The translations under genes were made by a program, and so were the position numbers. From the NCBI RefSeq assembly GCF_030403435.1, contig NZ_JAUEPH010000002.1, positions 620,001-684,000 of the forward strand: a stretch of 64,000 bases of DNA, read 5' to 3'. This DNA comes from Algoriphagus sediminis. GTDB lineage: Bacteria > Bacteroidota > Bacteroidia > Cytophagales > Cyclobacteriaceae. The notes below the pieces were generated by a model, which was not told the origin of the DNA, did no database searches, and saw only the letters and a program-made list of their open reading frames with translations. Of this stretch, positions 1 through 8,016 are shown one piece after another. How positions within the stretch are numbered: position 1 is the first letter of the stretch; each line of letters begins with the position of its first letter.

Positions 1-296
1 TAGTCAAGAGATCCAATACTACCATCGGCCATTCGATAAACCATAAATCCACCCCCTCCAAGATTGCCGGCAAAAGGGTAGCAAACCGCTAAAGCCATTT
101 CGGTTGCCATCATAGCATCAAAGGCATTTCCGCCTTTTTCCATAATCTGCACTCCGATGGCTGAGGCTTCTTCCATAGCGGAAACCACCATGGCATTTTC
201 TACAATTGGACCTACTTTTTTGGGTTGCTCAACCTGAGGTGAACAGCCATAAAGAAGAATTATGGCTATTAGGAGGAATTTGCCTGCTCTAAGCAT
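1..296 (-). CDS. ggt: Gamma-glutamyltransferase, N-terminal part (runs off the window)
   Basis: Reading leftwards from an ATG at 294-296 gives 98 codons that continue past base 1. The protein begins with a short basic and hydrophobic leader ending in the lipobox LLYGC (Cys18), so it is probably a lipoprotein. The following stretch, with NAMVVSAMEEAS, GGNAFDAMMATEMAL and NLGGGGFMVY, is the typical start of the gamma-glutamyltranspeptidase large subunit, which cleaves glutathione and other gamma-glutamyl compounds in the periplasm. The autocatalytic Thr and the small subunit lie outside the window. Only 6 bases separate it from the S9 peptidase stop upstream, so the two are probably cotranscribed and may both act on extracellular peptides. 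The family call is fairly safe; the exact substrate is not visible. Confidence 0.85.
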   Translation of the reverse strand, partial: MLRAGKFLLIAIILLYGCSPQVEQPKKVGPIVENAMVVSAMEEASAIGVQIMEKGGNAFDAMMATEMALAVCYPFAGNLGGGGFMVYRMADGSIGSLD

Positions 297-302
297 AGGG
301 AT

Positions 303-2681
303 CTAGTCTAGTAAAGTGGTATTGAAGAGTTTTAAAATGCGTTTGTACTCATCGGTCCATGAGGAAGGCTCTACGAATCCATGATCTTCGACCGGATAAA
401 CTGCCATTTCCCAATTATCTTTTTCGAGTTCAATCAGACGCTGGGCAAGTCTGACCACGTCCTGAAATTGAACATTTACATCCACCATGCCGTGTGCGAT
501 TAGAAGATTTCCTTTCAGTCCTTCGGCAAAATAAATAGGAGAGGAGCGTTCGTAAGCGATTGGGTCTTCTTCGGGAGTATTGAGAATGTTCGAGGTATAT
601 CCGTGGTTGTAATGAGCCCAATCGGTTACAGATCTAAGTGCTGCACCGGATTTGAATACATCTGGTTCTGTAAAAAGAGCCATTAGCGTTATGAAACCTC
701 CATAACTACCGCCATAAATACCTAGCCTTTCAGGGTCAATGTCTTGGAAATCTATAAGATATTTCGCCCCGTCAATTTGATCTGAAAGATCTTTTCCACC
801 CATGTGCCTATAAATTCCAGTTCTCCAATCTCTTCCATATCCTGCGCTAGATCTGTAATCAATATCGAGAACGGTATATCCTAAATCGGTCAGGAGATTA
901 TGAAACATGTATTCGCGGAAATAGCTACTCCACCATTTGTGAACGTTTTGTAGATATCCTGCTCCATGGACAAAAATCACTGCAGCCCCATTTTTTTTAG
1001 AATCTTCCGGAGTATAAAGTCTTGCTGGAACCATGGCACCGTCCTCAGCCTCAAACCGAATTATCTCTGGCTCACGCCATTCGTATGCTTGGAACTCCTC
1101 ACTTTGACCAAAGGTCAATTGTTTTGCTTCAGCATTTCTCTTGCTTAAATCCTTCAGAAAAAGCTCTTCAGGTCTATTGCTAAAAGAATTAAGAACTAAG
1201 AGTTTGTCTTCCTCTGGAGAAAGAAAAGCGTCATTCTTGCCTTCTAGAAAAGTCAATTGTTCCTTTTCTCCACCCATTAGAGGCATTTTGTAAAAGTGTC
1301 TCTCGCTTGGGCTAACTTCCGAACTGGTGAAATACCAATGCTCGCCGTCTTTTGAAATGAAAGGGTCAAAAACTTCAAAATCTCCTGAAGTCAAAGCCGT
1401 TTTCTTACCAGTATTTACGTTCAGTAAATATAGATGTGAATAGCCACTCTCTTCAGATTGGAAATAAATATGTTCGCTGTCTGGTAACCACCCAAAAACA
1501 CCTGAGGAGTAGGTCCATCCAATTCCTGGACCCGCAATCCAAGCCTCGTCCCGCTGCCTGTCTAAGGTGATCAAATCGCCTGTTTCAAAATCTACCGAAG
1601 CAATCCAGCGATCCTTGTTGTCCAAGGATCTTGCCACTACGATTGCGGTCTCACCCGAAGGTGAAAAGTAGGGGCCGGCTAGAAAAACTTTACGCTCCTC
1701 TTCTTCCCATTCCTTGTCCGGGTAGTCAGCTACATAGTCAGGAAGATCTTTGATTCCGTCTAGTATTGATTTATTCAAGTAAAAAACTGTATCATTTTCA
1801 AGATCGTAAAAGCCTATTTCTACTGTGGTTCCTTCTGTACCTACTTTTGGTCTCCCTCTCAATTCTTTGGTGTAACCTGAGGCATCCATGTAATCAGGAA
1901 CTCCTGTAGGTTTATTTGAATTTCGATTATACTCGCTGAATGTGGCAAATCTCTGATTGGGAGATAAGCGAAGGTTCGTCAGATTTTTTCCCTGCTTGTA
2001 GAAAGCAAAAGGCTCTTCTTCCTTCTCTTCCTGAGTTGCCTCTCGGTAAGCCCTTCTCATTTTATCCTTCTCTTCCCTTTCCTGAAGTACCTTACTCAAT
2101 TTTACAGTTTCCTGCTCTAGGTAGCCCTTTTCTTTTTCTGTATTGCTTGATCCTGAAGATTGAGAAGGAGCTTTTCCGTCTTTGATATTGGTGACCTTAG
2201 TAACTTTTTCTTTTTCAGTATCAAAAACGAAAATGTTATCCTCGGAATTAAAAGAGATCAAAGACTCATCTGCTAGATACGAAGGATTATTTAAGTTGGT
2301 ATACCATTCAAAAATGACTTTTGACTCTCCGGTTTTCACATCTTCCTCCATAATCTTTTGGCCTTCACTGTAAAGAATGGAAGTTTTACTCATATTAAGT
2401 TCACCTCTTGTGGCTCTGGAATTTTGAGCCTCTTTCCAATCTACTTTTTTGATTTTCTCGGGATTGGCTAGGGATATTTTGTACAGAGAATCTGCAGGAT
2501 CATTTTCAAGATTATATCTGAAATAGATCGTTTGACCGTCTTTTGACCAATAAGGAGATGAAGGAAAAGTACCTATCCATGCGGGGTCACGCATGATATA
2601 TTCCACACTCAGAGCACTTTCCTGGGCATTAATTAGACCAAAGGTTAGAATGAGGATAGTAGAGAGTAATAGTTTTTTCAT
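303..2681 (-). CDS. S9 family peptidase (prolyl oligopeptidase / DPP IV-like)
   Basis: This 792-residue exported serine peptidase has a Sec signal peptide (residues 1-19, ending INAQ). A long N-terminal region carries WD40/PD40-like beta-propeller segments (for example LSPNQRFATFSEY and FSPSGETAIVV). The C-terminal alpha/beta-hydrolase domain has the nucleophile motif GGSYGGF (Ser659), an Asp in HGMVDVNV (Asp734) and a His in EDHGF (His767), the order expected for the S9 triad. A lysine- and glutamate-rich insertion sits near residues 170-225. Family members remove dipeptides or cut short peptides after Pro or Ala. The gene lies between an Hpt gene 9 bases upstream and ggt 6 bases downstream, so the three look cotranscribed. 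DPP IV versus acylaminoacyl-peptidase activity cannot be settled from sequence alone. Confidence 0.92.
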   Translation of the reverse strand: MKKLLLSTILILTFGLINAQESALSVEYIMRDPAWIGTFPSSPYWSKDGQTIYFRYNLENDPADSLYKISLANPEKIKKVDWKEAQNSRATRGELNMSKTSILYSEGQKIMEEDVKTGESKVIFEWYTNLNNPSYLADESLISFNSEDNIFVFDTEKEKVTKVTNIKDGKAPSQSSGSSNTEKEKGYLEQETVKLSKVLQEREEKDKMRRAYREATQEEKEEEPFAFYKQGKNLTNLRLSPNQRFATFSEYNRNSNKPTGVPDYMDASGYTKELRGRPKVGTEGTTVEIGFYDLENDTVFYLNKSILDGIKDLPDYVADYPDKEWEEEERKVFLAGPYFSPSGETAIVVARSLDNKDRWIASVDFETGDLITLDRQRDEAWIAGPGIGWTYSSGVFGWLPDSEHIYFQSEESGYSHLYLLNVNTGKKTALTSGDFEVFDPFISKDGEHWYFTSSEVSPSERHFYKMPLMGGEKEQLTFLEGKNDAFLSPEEDKLLVLNSFSNRPEELFLKDLSKRNAEAKQLTFGQSEEFQAYEWREPEIIRFEAEDGAMVPARLYTPEDSKKNGAAVIFVHGAGYLQNVHKWWSSYFREYMFHNLLTDLGYTVLDIDYRSSAGYGRDWRTGIYRHMGGKDLSDQIDGAKYLIDFQDIDPERLGIYGGSYGGFITLMALFTEPDVFKSGAALRSVTDWAHYNHGYTSNILNTPEEDPIAYERSSPIYFAEGLKGNLLIAHGMVDVNVQFQDVVRLAQRLIELEKDNWEMAVYPVEDHGFVEPSSWTDEYKRILKLFNTTLLD

Positions 2682-2690
2682 AAGGTTGGC

Positions 2691-3032
2691 TTAGTTACTT
2701 CTGAGCTCCGCCAAAAATGTGGTGAGTTCAAGTTTTATTGATTTTATATGCTTCTGTAGTTCTGAGTTAATGGGTGCTGAAGTCTCTAGTTCTGATTCAA
2801 TCTGATCAACTAGTTCAAGTGTTTTGGATGCTCCAATATAACTCAGAGAAGGCTTTGACTTATGGACTCGTTTTTTAATGGTGGAATAATCTTTTTTCTG
2901 GTACAATTCACTCAGTTCTTCCAATTCAACCAAATTCACGGAAATCACCAATCCAAGCAACTCTTCGATAAGTTCAAGGTTATCCCTTCCTAGGTAATTA
3001 TAAATCGTCTCCTCGTCGATATGCTGATACAT
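2691..3032 (-). CDS. Hpt (histidine phosphotransfer) domain protein
   Basis: This 113-residue all-helical protein matches a stand-alone Hpt domain. The signature VHKSKPSLSYIGA (His57, Lys60, Gly67) aligns with the HxxKGxxxxxG motif of phosphotransfer proteins, although Pro replaces the usual Gly after the Lys. Such proteins pass phosphate between a hybrid histidine kinase and a response regulator in the cytoplasm. No kinase is adjacent. Downstream on the same strand is an S9 peptidase, only 9 bases away. An orphan receiver-domain protein lies at 41214-41570, but nothing in the sequence links the two. The ATG at 3030-3032 is the only sensible start. Confidence 0.8.
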   Translation of the reverse strand: MYQHIDEETIYNYLGRDNLELIEELLGLVISVNLVELEELSELYQKKDYSTIKKRVHKSKPSLSYIGASKTLELVDQIESELETSAPINSELQKHIKSIKLELTTFLAELRSN

Positions 3033-3110
3033 TTTAAAGCAGGTGGGTGAAAAATTTTGTAATAGCAGCTAAAAATATAAACATTTTTCAAAACCACTTA
3101 TTTCTATGGT

Positions 3111-3704
3111 ATGTGTGCGTTTGATTGGAAGCATTTTAAAAGAAGCATTTCCATACCGGTTAGGATTGGTTTGGTAATGGTCTTGGTCTTTGCGGTGCAG
3201 GAGTCGTTCAATCTTGATTTTGGAATCCTAGGGATTCTTCCAAGGAAAATTCATGGATTATTTGGGATTGTCCTGACCCCATTTATCCATGGGAATTGGC
3301 TTCATCTGATTTCTAATCTCTGGCCATTTCTTATTCTTTCCATGGTACTGTACTATTTCTATGACCGAATCGCAGGATGGGTCATAGTTTATGGCATGCT
3401 CTGGACGAATATACTGGTTTGGTGTGCGGGTAGGCCTTATTTACATATCGGTAGTAGTGGCTTAGTATATATGCTTGCCTTTTTTCTGATGTGTTTTGGC
3501 TTTTTCAGGTGGAAAGCAAAAGACTTAATCATATCAATACTGGTCATGATGATTTATGGCAGCTTAGTCTTTGGGTTAGTGCCAAATGTGGGTAGAGTCT
3601 CTTGGGAGAGTCATCTCTTGGGAGCCGCAGTCGGCTTTGTGTTGTCATTTTACGTCGCACGTAAAAATCATATCAAAGCATTTGCATTGTCAAGCATTTC
3701 GTAA
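3111..3704 (+). CDS. Rhomboid family intramembrane serine protease
   Basis: This 197-residue protein has about six hydrophobic segments. It shows the rhomboid hallmarks in order: HGNWLHLISN (His60, His65, Asn69) in the second membrane helix, the GxSG nucleophile motif GSSG (Ser116), and the catalytic His in SWESHLLGAAVGF (His168). Rhomboids cut single-pass membrane proteins within or near the lipid bilayer. The gene leads a tight unit with a 47-residue single-pass membrane peptide 23 bases downstream, then a DUF2452 protein and an unknown protein. The small membrane peptide is a conceivable substrate or partner, but that is inference. All catalytic residues are present, so an active protease is expected. 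Confidence 0.9.
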   Translation: MCAFDWKHFKRSISIPVRIGLVMVLVFAVQESFNLDFGILGILPRKIHGLFGIVLTPFIHGNWLHLISNLWPFLILSMVLYYFYDRIAGWVIVYGMLWTNILVWCAGRPYLHIGSSGLVYMLAFFLMCFGFFRWKAKDLIISILVMMIYGSLVFGLVPNVGRVSWESHLLGAAVGFVLSFYVARKNHIKAFALSSIS

Positions 3705-3727
3705 TTTTGAATCAGAATTTGGATTTG

Positions 3728-3871
3728 ATGGAAAAAAAGAAAAAAATATTCCTGGCGGCTTTCCTGATTTTCATGCTCATCATGATTTGGATAGGGTATG
3801 ACATCTCTAAGCGAACCACCTTTCCTGGTTCAAAACCCCAACTTCAGGAACGGATCACAGATCAAAATTAA
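3728..3871 (+). CDS. Small single-pass membrane peptide, 47 aa
   Basis: ATG at 3728 to TAA at 3869-3871 encodes 47 residues: a lysine-rich start (MEKKKKIF), one hydrophobic helix at about residues 8-24 (LAAFLIFMLIMIWIGY) and a polar tail. The positive-inside rule predicts N-in, C-out. The stop lies one base before the next ATG at 3873, and the rhomboid gene ends 23 bases upstream, so it fits tightly inside an operon. That spacing and the orderly topology support a real gene. A longer reading from 3798 in another frame runs through it and is probably the wrong start for the next gene. Function unknown. Confidence 0.6.
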   Translation: MEKKKKIFLAAFLIFMLIMIWIGYDISKRTTFPGSKPQLQERITDQN

Positions 3872-3872
3872 A

Positions 3873-4331
3873 ATGGAGAAGAATAAAATAGACGTAGATA
3901 AGATTGATCTGGAAAAGATGAAGGAAAAGACGACTGAGAGTCCGTCTAATCTTCCTTATGCTCATCATAGTGGGAGTGCGATCATTAAGCCCGAGGATAA
4001 AGGTAAGATCACAGGACGTGCCGTGGCGGCCATGCATTCGCAAACAGATATGCAGATGTCTCAAATCTATCAGCAGATGCAGCTTTTGGCCGATCAAGCT
4101 AAAAAAATTCAATCCAGAGTTGAGATTTCTGAGCGTATTTACCAAGCTTCAATTGGCTTTGAACCTCTGATTAATCACATCTATTTTCTATATCAAAAGG
4201 ATGATGGCTCCGATTTTTTAAGTATGCTTTCACCAGAAGATTGGGGAAGAAAGAAGGGCTTTGCAGCATTCATAGCGGAGGTGAAGTTGCTCGCTGATCA
4301 TACCTGGGATATTTTGAGAGAAGGCGACTGA
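3873..4331 (+). CDS. DUF2452-type conserved protein, 152 aa
   Basis: I chose the ATG at 3873 (MEKNKIDVDK) over an upstream in-frame start at 3798, because the extra 25 residues overlap the small membrane-protein gene out of frame and look non-coding. The 152-residue soluble protein has a central conserved-looking block (NLPYAHHSGSAIIKPED), a helical stretch rich in Gln and Met (about residues 60-85) and a C-terminal LSPEDWG region. This resembles the DUF2452 family, a group of unknown function found in bacteria and some eukaryotes. It is sandwiched in the rhomboid operon (1 base after the previous stop, 2 bases before the next start). No catalytic motif is recognisable. Confidence 0.7.
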   Translation: MEKNKIDVDKIDLEKMKEKTTESPSNLPYAHHSGSAIIKPEDKGKITGRAVAAMHSQTDMQMSQIYQQMQLLADQAKKIQSRVEISERIYQASIGFEPLINHIYFLYQKDDGSDFLSMLSPEDWGRKKGFAAFIAEVKLLADHTWDILREGD

Positions 4332-4333
4332 TT

Positions 4334-4978
4334 ATGCAAAATCTAATTATTCGTCAGCTTGATGAAATTTTACAAGAAAGCGACCTTTTTTATGATTCGG
4401 GTTTTGACCTTGAATTAAACCACAGTTTTCTTGATGAGAAGTCTAAAGAATGGTTATCTGAGACATACTTAGAACTAGGCGGAAAGTCGGAGTTCCCATT
4501 GCTAAATAAGTTAAAGTTTGATTTTAAAATCAATCGATTTGTCATCAAGTATGACGATGAAAGTCACTTCAATAGATATAGATCAATAACCTTAAAATCA
4601 GATATTTACGATCAATTTAATTTTCCATTCTCTCAAGCCTATAAAAGACTTTGTCGAACATTCGAGAAAGATTGTCTAAAGGTGGGGCTCCAAAAGAGGT
4701 TTTGGTTTGGTAGCCCTATGGCTAAAGCACACTTTGGTGAGGGCAGTGATCCCGGAGATTTTTATGATGAAGGTGCGCCGGGCTGGAAGTTACTTGCCTT
4801 CAATGATCTTCAAATGGACCTCCAATCGCGACTACATGGATATAAATTGATACGCATTCCTCCTTATGAAACGCTTATGATTGGAGGTAGACTCCAACGT
4901 ATAGATCATTTGTTGATGTCCGCAAATGAGGATACCAAAGTCATTATCCTGAACTGGCTAAAAAGAAAAATGGCCTAA
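4334..4978 (+). CDS. Conserved hypothetical protein, 214 aa
   Basis: This cytoplasmic-looking 214-residue protein has no signal peptide or membrane helix. It begins 2 bases after the DUF2452 stop, so it is almost certainly the last gene of the rhomboid unit. It ends one base before the convergent deoxynucleoside kinase stop. Visible features are an acidic N-terminal half, a motif KRFWFGSPMAKAHFG near residue 126, and a C-terminal RIPPYETLMIGG segment. I do not recognise the family and assign no function. Confidence 0.75.
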   Translation: MQNLIIRQLDEILQESDLFYDSGFDLELNHSFLDEKSKEWLSETYLELGGKSEFPLLNKLKFDFKINRFVIKYDDESHFNRYRSITLKSDIYDQFNFPFSQAYKRLCRTFEKDCLKVGLQKRFWFGSPMAKAHFGEGSDPGDFYDEGAPGWKLLAFNDLQMDLQSRLHGYKLIRIPPYETLMIGGRLQRIDHLLMSANEDTKVIILNWLKRKMA

Positions 4979-4979
4979 T

Positions 4980-5597
4980 TTAAGAGAAGAGGCCAAAAAT
5001 CTCGCGATTTACTTTTTCCAAAATAAAAGAAAAATCTGTCGGTCTTTCCACAAAATCTAACTCATTCACGTCTACAATCAAGAGATTACCTTCCCGATAG
5101 CTTGAGATCCATTCCTCGTAATGTTTGTTTAGGTTTTTCAGGTAGTCTATCCTCATTGTGGTTTCATAATCCCTTCCTCTTTTTTCAATTTGTCCGACTA
5201 ACTTAGAAATATCAGCCTTTAAGTAGATCAAGAGATCCGGTGCTTTAACATGTGGGATCATGGAATTGAAAAGACTCAAATAGCTATCGTAATCCCTTTG
5301 GCTTAAAAAGCCACTTTTATATAAGTTGGCTGCAAAAATGTAGGCATCTTCATAAATAGTCCTATCCTGAATGGTGTTTGATTTCTTCTCCTGAATTTTC
5401 TTGATTTGATTAAATCTAGAGTTGAGGAAATAAACTTGAAGGTGAAAGGCCCAGCGCTTCATATCAGCGTAGAAATCGGGTAAATAAGGATTATTATCCA
5501 CTGACTCGAATTCAATATCCCAGCCAAGATGCTTTCCAAGCATTTCGGCTAGGGTGGTTTTTCCACTTCCAATATTACCAGCGATGGCCAGATGCAT
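4980..5597 (-). CDS. Deoxynucleoside kinase
   Basis: The 205-residue protein has a P-loop at its N-terminus (GNIGSGKTT, Lys13), the ESVDNNPYLPDFY substrate segment with the catalytic Glu, and the DRTIYEDAYIFA motif of the dCK/dGK/dNK family. These cytosolic enzymes phosphorylate deoxynucleosides for salvage into dNTPs. The length is normal for bacterial members. It starts 3 bases after the 3-hydroxyacyl-CoA dehydrogenase stop and probably shares its transcript. Deoxyadenosine, deoxyguanosine and deoxycytidine are all possible substrates. Confidence 0.9.
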   Translation of the reverse strand: MHLAIAGNIGSGKTTLAEMLGKHLGWDIEFESVDNNPYLPDFYADMKRWAFHLQVYFLNSRFNQIKKIQEKKSNTIQDRTIYEDAYIFAANLYKSGFLSQRDYDSYLSLFNSMIPHVKAPDLLIYLKADISKLVGQIEKRGRDYETTMRIDYLKNLNKHYEEWISSYREGNLLIVDVNELDFVERPTDFSFILEKVNREIFGLFS

Positions 5598-5600
5598 GGC

Positions 5601-6491
5601 TTATTTTTTGAATTGAGAGGAAACGATTAAATCCTTGCTTCCTTGCGTGTAAGCATAGAATCCTTCTCCTGTTTTGGCACCTTTAAAACCAGCTTCCACC
5701 ATGTTTACTAAAAGTGGACATGGAGCATATTTCGGATTACCAAAGCCTTCATGTAGAACACGCAGAATGGAAAGGCATACGTCTAAGCCAATAAAGTCCG
5801 CCAATTGCAATGGACCCATGGGATGAGCCATTCCCAGTTTCATAACCGTATCTATTTCTTCTACTCCCGCTACACCCTCATAAAGGCTGTAAATTGCTTC
5901 GTTAATCATTGGCATTAGGATTCGGTTTGCCACAAAGCCGGGATAATCGTTCACTTCTACAGGAACTTTCTCTAACTCTTTAGACAGAGCCATAATGATT
6001 TCTGTGGTCTCATCAGACGTGGCATATCCTCTGATTACCTCGATTAATTTCATGACTGGAACAGGATTCATGAAATGCATTCCTATGACTTTATTTGGCC
6101 TTTTGGTGGCTGCAGCGATTTTGGTGATAGAAATGGAAGAGGTGTTTGATGCTAAAATTGCTCCTTCAGGTGCTGCTTCATCTAGCTGTCTAAAAAGATC
6201 CAATTTAATCTCCATATTCTCTGTAGCCGCTTCTACGACCAAATCTGAATTCTTCACCCCGTCGGGCATTGAGGTGAAAGTATTTATCCTTCCTAAAGCC
6301 GCTTCTTTTTCTACTTCGGAAATAACCCCCTTGGCAACTTGCCTATCCATGTTCTTTTGGATTTTTGCCAAAGCCTTGTCTAAAAATTCTTGCTTAAGGT
6401 CGATTAAAGAAACATTAAATCCATACTGCGCAAAAACATGGGCAATTCCATTTCCCATAGTTCCAGAACCGATTACAGCTAAATTTTTCAT
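5601..6491 (-). CDS. 3-hydroxybutyryl-CoA / 3-hydroxyacyl-CoA dehydrogenase
   Basis: The 296-residue enzyme has an N-terminal Rossmann fold (GSGTMGNGIAHVFA, residues 8-21), the catalytic His-Glu pair region (GMHFMNPVPVMKLIEVI), NRILMPMINEA, and the C-terminal HPMGPLQLADFIGLD helical domain. It oxidises (S)-3-hydroxyacyl-CoA to 3-ketoacyl-CoA with NAD+, or works in reverse in butanoate or beta-oxidation metabolism. The stand-alone form of about 290 residues is the Hbd/PaaH type, not the large FadB fusion. A good Bacteroidota promoter candidate lies at 6540-6570. It is followed 3 bases later by deoxynucleoside kinase. Confidence 0.93.
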   Translation of the reverse strand: MKNLAVIGSGTMGNGIAHVFAQYGFNVSLIDLKQEFLDKALAKIQKNMDRQVAKGVISEVEKEAALGRINTFTSMPDGVKNSDLVVEAATENMEIKLDLFRQLDEAAPEGAILASNTSSISITKIAAATKRPNKVIGMHFMNPVPVMKLIEVIRGYATSDETTEIIMALSKELEKVPVEVNDYPGFVANRILMPMINEAIYSLYEGVAGVEEIDTVMKLGMAHPMGPLQLADFIGLDVCLSILRVLHEGFGNPKYAPCPLLVNMVEAGFKGAKTGEGFYAYTQGSKDLIVSSQFKK

Positions 6492-6539
6492 GAGATTGAG
6501 TTAAAGTTAATTGGGTTTTATAATGGGTTATTGAAATGT

Positions 6540-6570
6540 CAAAGCTAAGATGCAGGCTGTGACAATCCAA
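6540..6570 (-). promoter_or_regulatory. Candidate Bacteroidota promoter for the hydroxyacyl-CoA dehydrogenase
   Basis: On the minus strand, TAGCTTTG (6540-6547) matches the -7 consensus TAnnTTTG, and a TTG (6568-6570) lies exactly 20 bases upstream. It is about 50 bases before the ATG. This is the best paired -33/-7 match found in the window. Confidence 0.5.
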
Positions 6571-6631
6571 TTTTTAACCTCTCTAAAGAACTTATGTTTT
6601 CACCAATTTCGAGCTTGCGAAGAATATTGTC

Positions 6632-6639
6632 TAACTTTG
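6632..6639 (+). promoter_or_regulatory. Candidate -7 element immediately before the CvfB-like gene
   Basis: TAACTTTG matches TAnnTTTG, with a near-consensus TTTC (6607-6610) 21 bases upstream. It ends only 4 bases before the ATG at 6644, which would make the transcript leaderless or nearly so. Confidence 0.4.
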
Positions 6640-6643
6640 ATTT

Positions 6644-7480
6644 ATGGAAGAATTAGGATTGGTTTCTGAATTACCTATTAATCGTTTTACCGATTTTGGA
6701 GCCTATTTAGGGCTTGCTTCAGGAGATGAAGTTTTATTGCCACAAGGCTACCTTACCGGCGATGAAAAGGAGGGAGACTTGATTGAGGTTTTTGTCTACA
6801 CGGACAGTGAAGATAGGCCAGTCGCAGTAACAGAAAGACCGCTAGCCTATCTGGATGATTTTGCAGTGTTGGAGGTAAAGCATAAGACTTCCTTTGGGGC
6901 TTTTTTGGATTGGGGATTGCCTAAAGATCTTTTCCTGCCTAATTCCGAAATGGGAAAGGAAATGAAGGAGGGAGATAAGGTTCTTGTCAAAGTTTGTATA
7001 GATAATAAAACCAATCGGCTGATTGGAGTAGGAAAGTATGCTGGTTTTTTGGACCCGGCTCCTGAAGAGTTTACCACAGGCTTGCCACTGACAGGGCTGA
7101 TTTTTGACAAGACCGATCTAGGTTTTAAGGTACTGGTTGAGGATCAGTTTGAAGGGCTGCTATATAAAAATGAAGTTTTCGAAAAAATTGAAATTGGTGA
7201 AACCCGCACCGTTTACATCAAGAAAAGGAGAGAGGATGGGAAGCTTGATTTACTCCTTTTGCCACCAAATAGAACCAAGTACGATGATGGTGCAGAGAAA
7301 ATCTTGAAAATTCTGGAGAGTAAAGGATCGCTGAAGCTTCATGATAAATCCGCTCCAGAGGAAATCAAGGCTGAGCTTGGAATGAGTAAAAAGCATTTTA
7401 AACAAAGCATTGGGCAGCTTTACAAAGCCAGGAAAATTTTGATTCTTCCAGATGGGATAGTTTTGAATTCAACGAATTAA
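6644..7480 (+). CDS. CvfB-like S1 RNA-binding protein
   Basis: The 278-residue protein starts with LVSELPINRFTDFGAYLGL, followed by further S1-like OB folds (around residues 65-125 and 135-210) and a C-terminal winged-helix-like segment ending ARKILILPDGIVL. This is the architecture of the CvfB/YitL family, RNA-binding proteins that affect virulence-factor expression in Staphylococcus. The start is secure because the first S1 fold begins at once. Its stop overlaps the next gene's ATG by one base (TAATG at 7478), so translation is probably coupled to the cysteine-cluster protein. The exact RNA target is unknown. Confidence 0.85.
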   Translation: MEELGLVSELPINRFTDFGAYLGLASGDEVLLPQGYLTGDEKEGDLIEVFVYTDSEDRPVAVTERPLAYLDDFAVLEVKHKTSFGAFLDWGLPKDLFLPNSEMGKEMKEGDKVLVKVCIDNKTNRLIGVGKYAGFLDPAPEEFTTGLPLTGLIFDKTDLGFKVLVEDQFEGLLYKNEVFEKIEIGETRTVYIKKRREDGKLDLLLLPPNRTKYDDGAEKILKILESKGSLKLHDKSAPEEIKAELGMSKKHFKQSIGQLYKARKILILPDGIVLNSTN

Positions 7481-7971
7481 TGTTAGATCTCGAAGCTTTT
7501 AAAGTAGAATCCCTCTCCGATTTCTCAGCAAATAAAAAGCTCAAAATTCGACTCAGAAAGGTCAAATCCAAAGCTTTGGATACAAAATTCCAACAGCTTC
7601 ATGAGGAGGTTTTTTCAGAAATTGATTGCTTGGATTGTGCTAATTGTTGCAAAACTACGAGTCCTATTTTCATCAAAACAGACATCGATAGGCTTGCAAG
7701 AGTATTTAGAATGAAGTCCACTGAATTCATTGATGAATATCTTCATCAGGATGATGAAGGGGATTATGTTTTAAACTCTGCTCCCTGTCCATTTTTGAAT
7801 GAAGACAACACATGTTTAGTCTATGAAAACCGGCCAAAAGCCTGCCGGGAATACCCACATACTAATCGAAAAAATATGCTAGGGATTTTAAATTTGACCT
7901 TAAAGAATACTTTGGTTTGTCCTGCCGTTCTTAAAATTTTCCAGCAGATTGGTCAGGATTATAGGAAGTAA
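7480..7971 (+). CDS. YkgJ family cysteine-cluster protein
   Basis: The 163-residue protein carries the family's cysteine pattern: Cys50, Cys53, Cys56 and Cys57 (CLDCANCC), then Cys103 (PCPFL), Cys112 and Cys122 (RPKACREYP). Such proteins probably hold a zinc ion or an iron-sulfur cluster (the old CxxCxxCC family UPF0153). Their biochemical role is not established. It starts within the stop codon of the cvfB-like gene, which indicates translational coupling. Confidence 0.85.
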   Translation: MLDLEAFKVESLSDFSANKKLKIRLRKVKSKALDTKFQQLHEEVFSEIDCLDCANCCKTTSPIFIKTDIDRLARVFRMKSTEFIDEYLHQDDEGDYVLNSAPCPFLNEDNTCLVYENRPKACREYPHTNRKNMLGILNLTLKNTLVCPAVLKIFQQIGQDYRK

Positions 7972-8016
7972 ATTAAAACTTTTGCTTTTTTGATGTCCCA
8001 ATAACCTATCGAAACT

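Noticed and set aside
3798-3872. Upstream extension of the DUF2452 gene (start at 3798)
   Set aside because: It overlaps the 47-residue membrane peptide gene in another frame, and its residues look non-coding. The ATG at 3873, one base after the small gene's stop, fits better.
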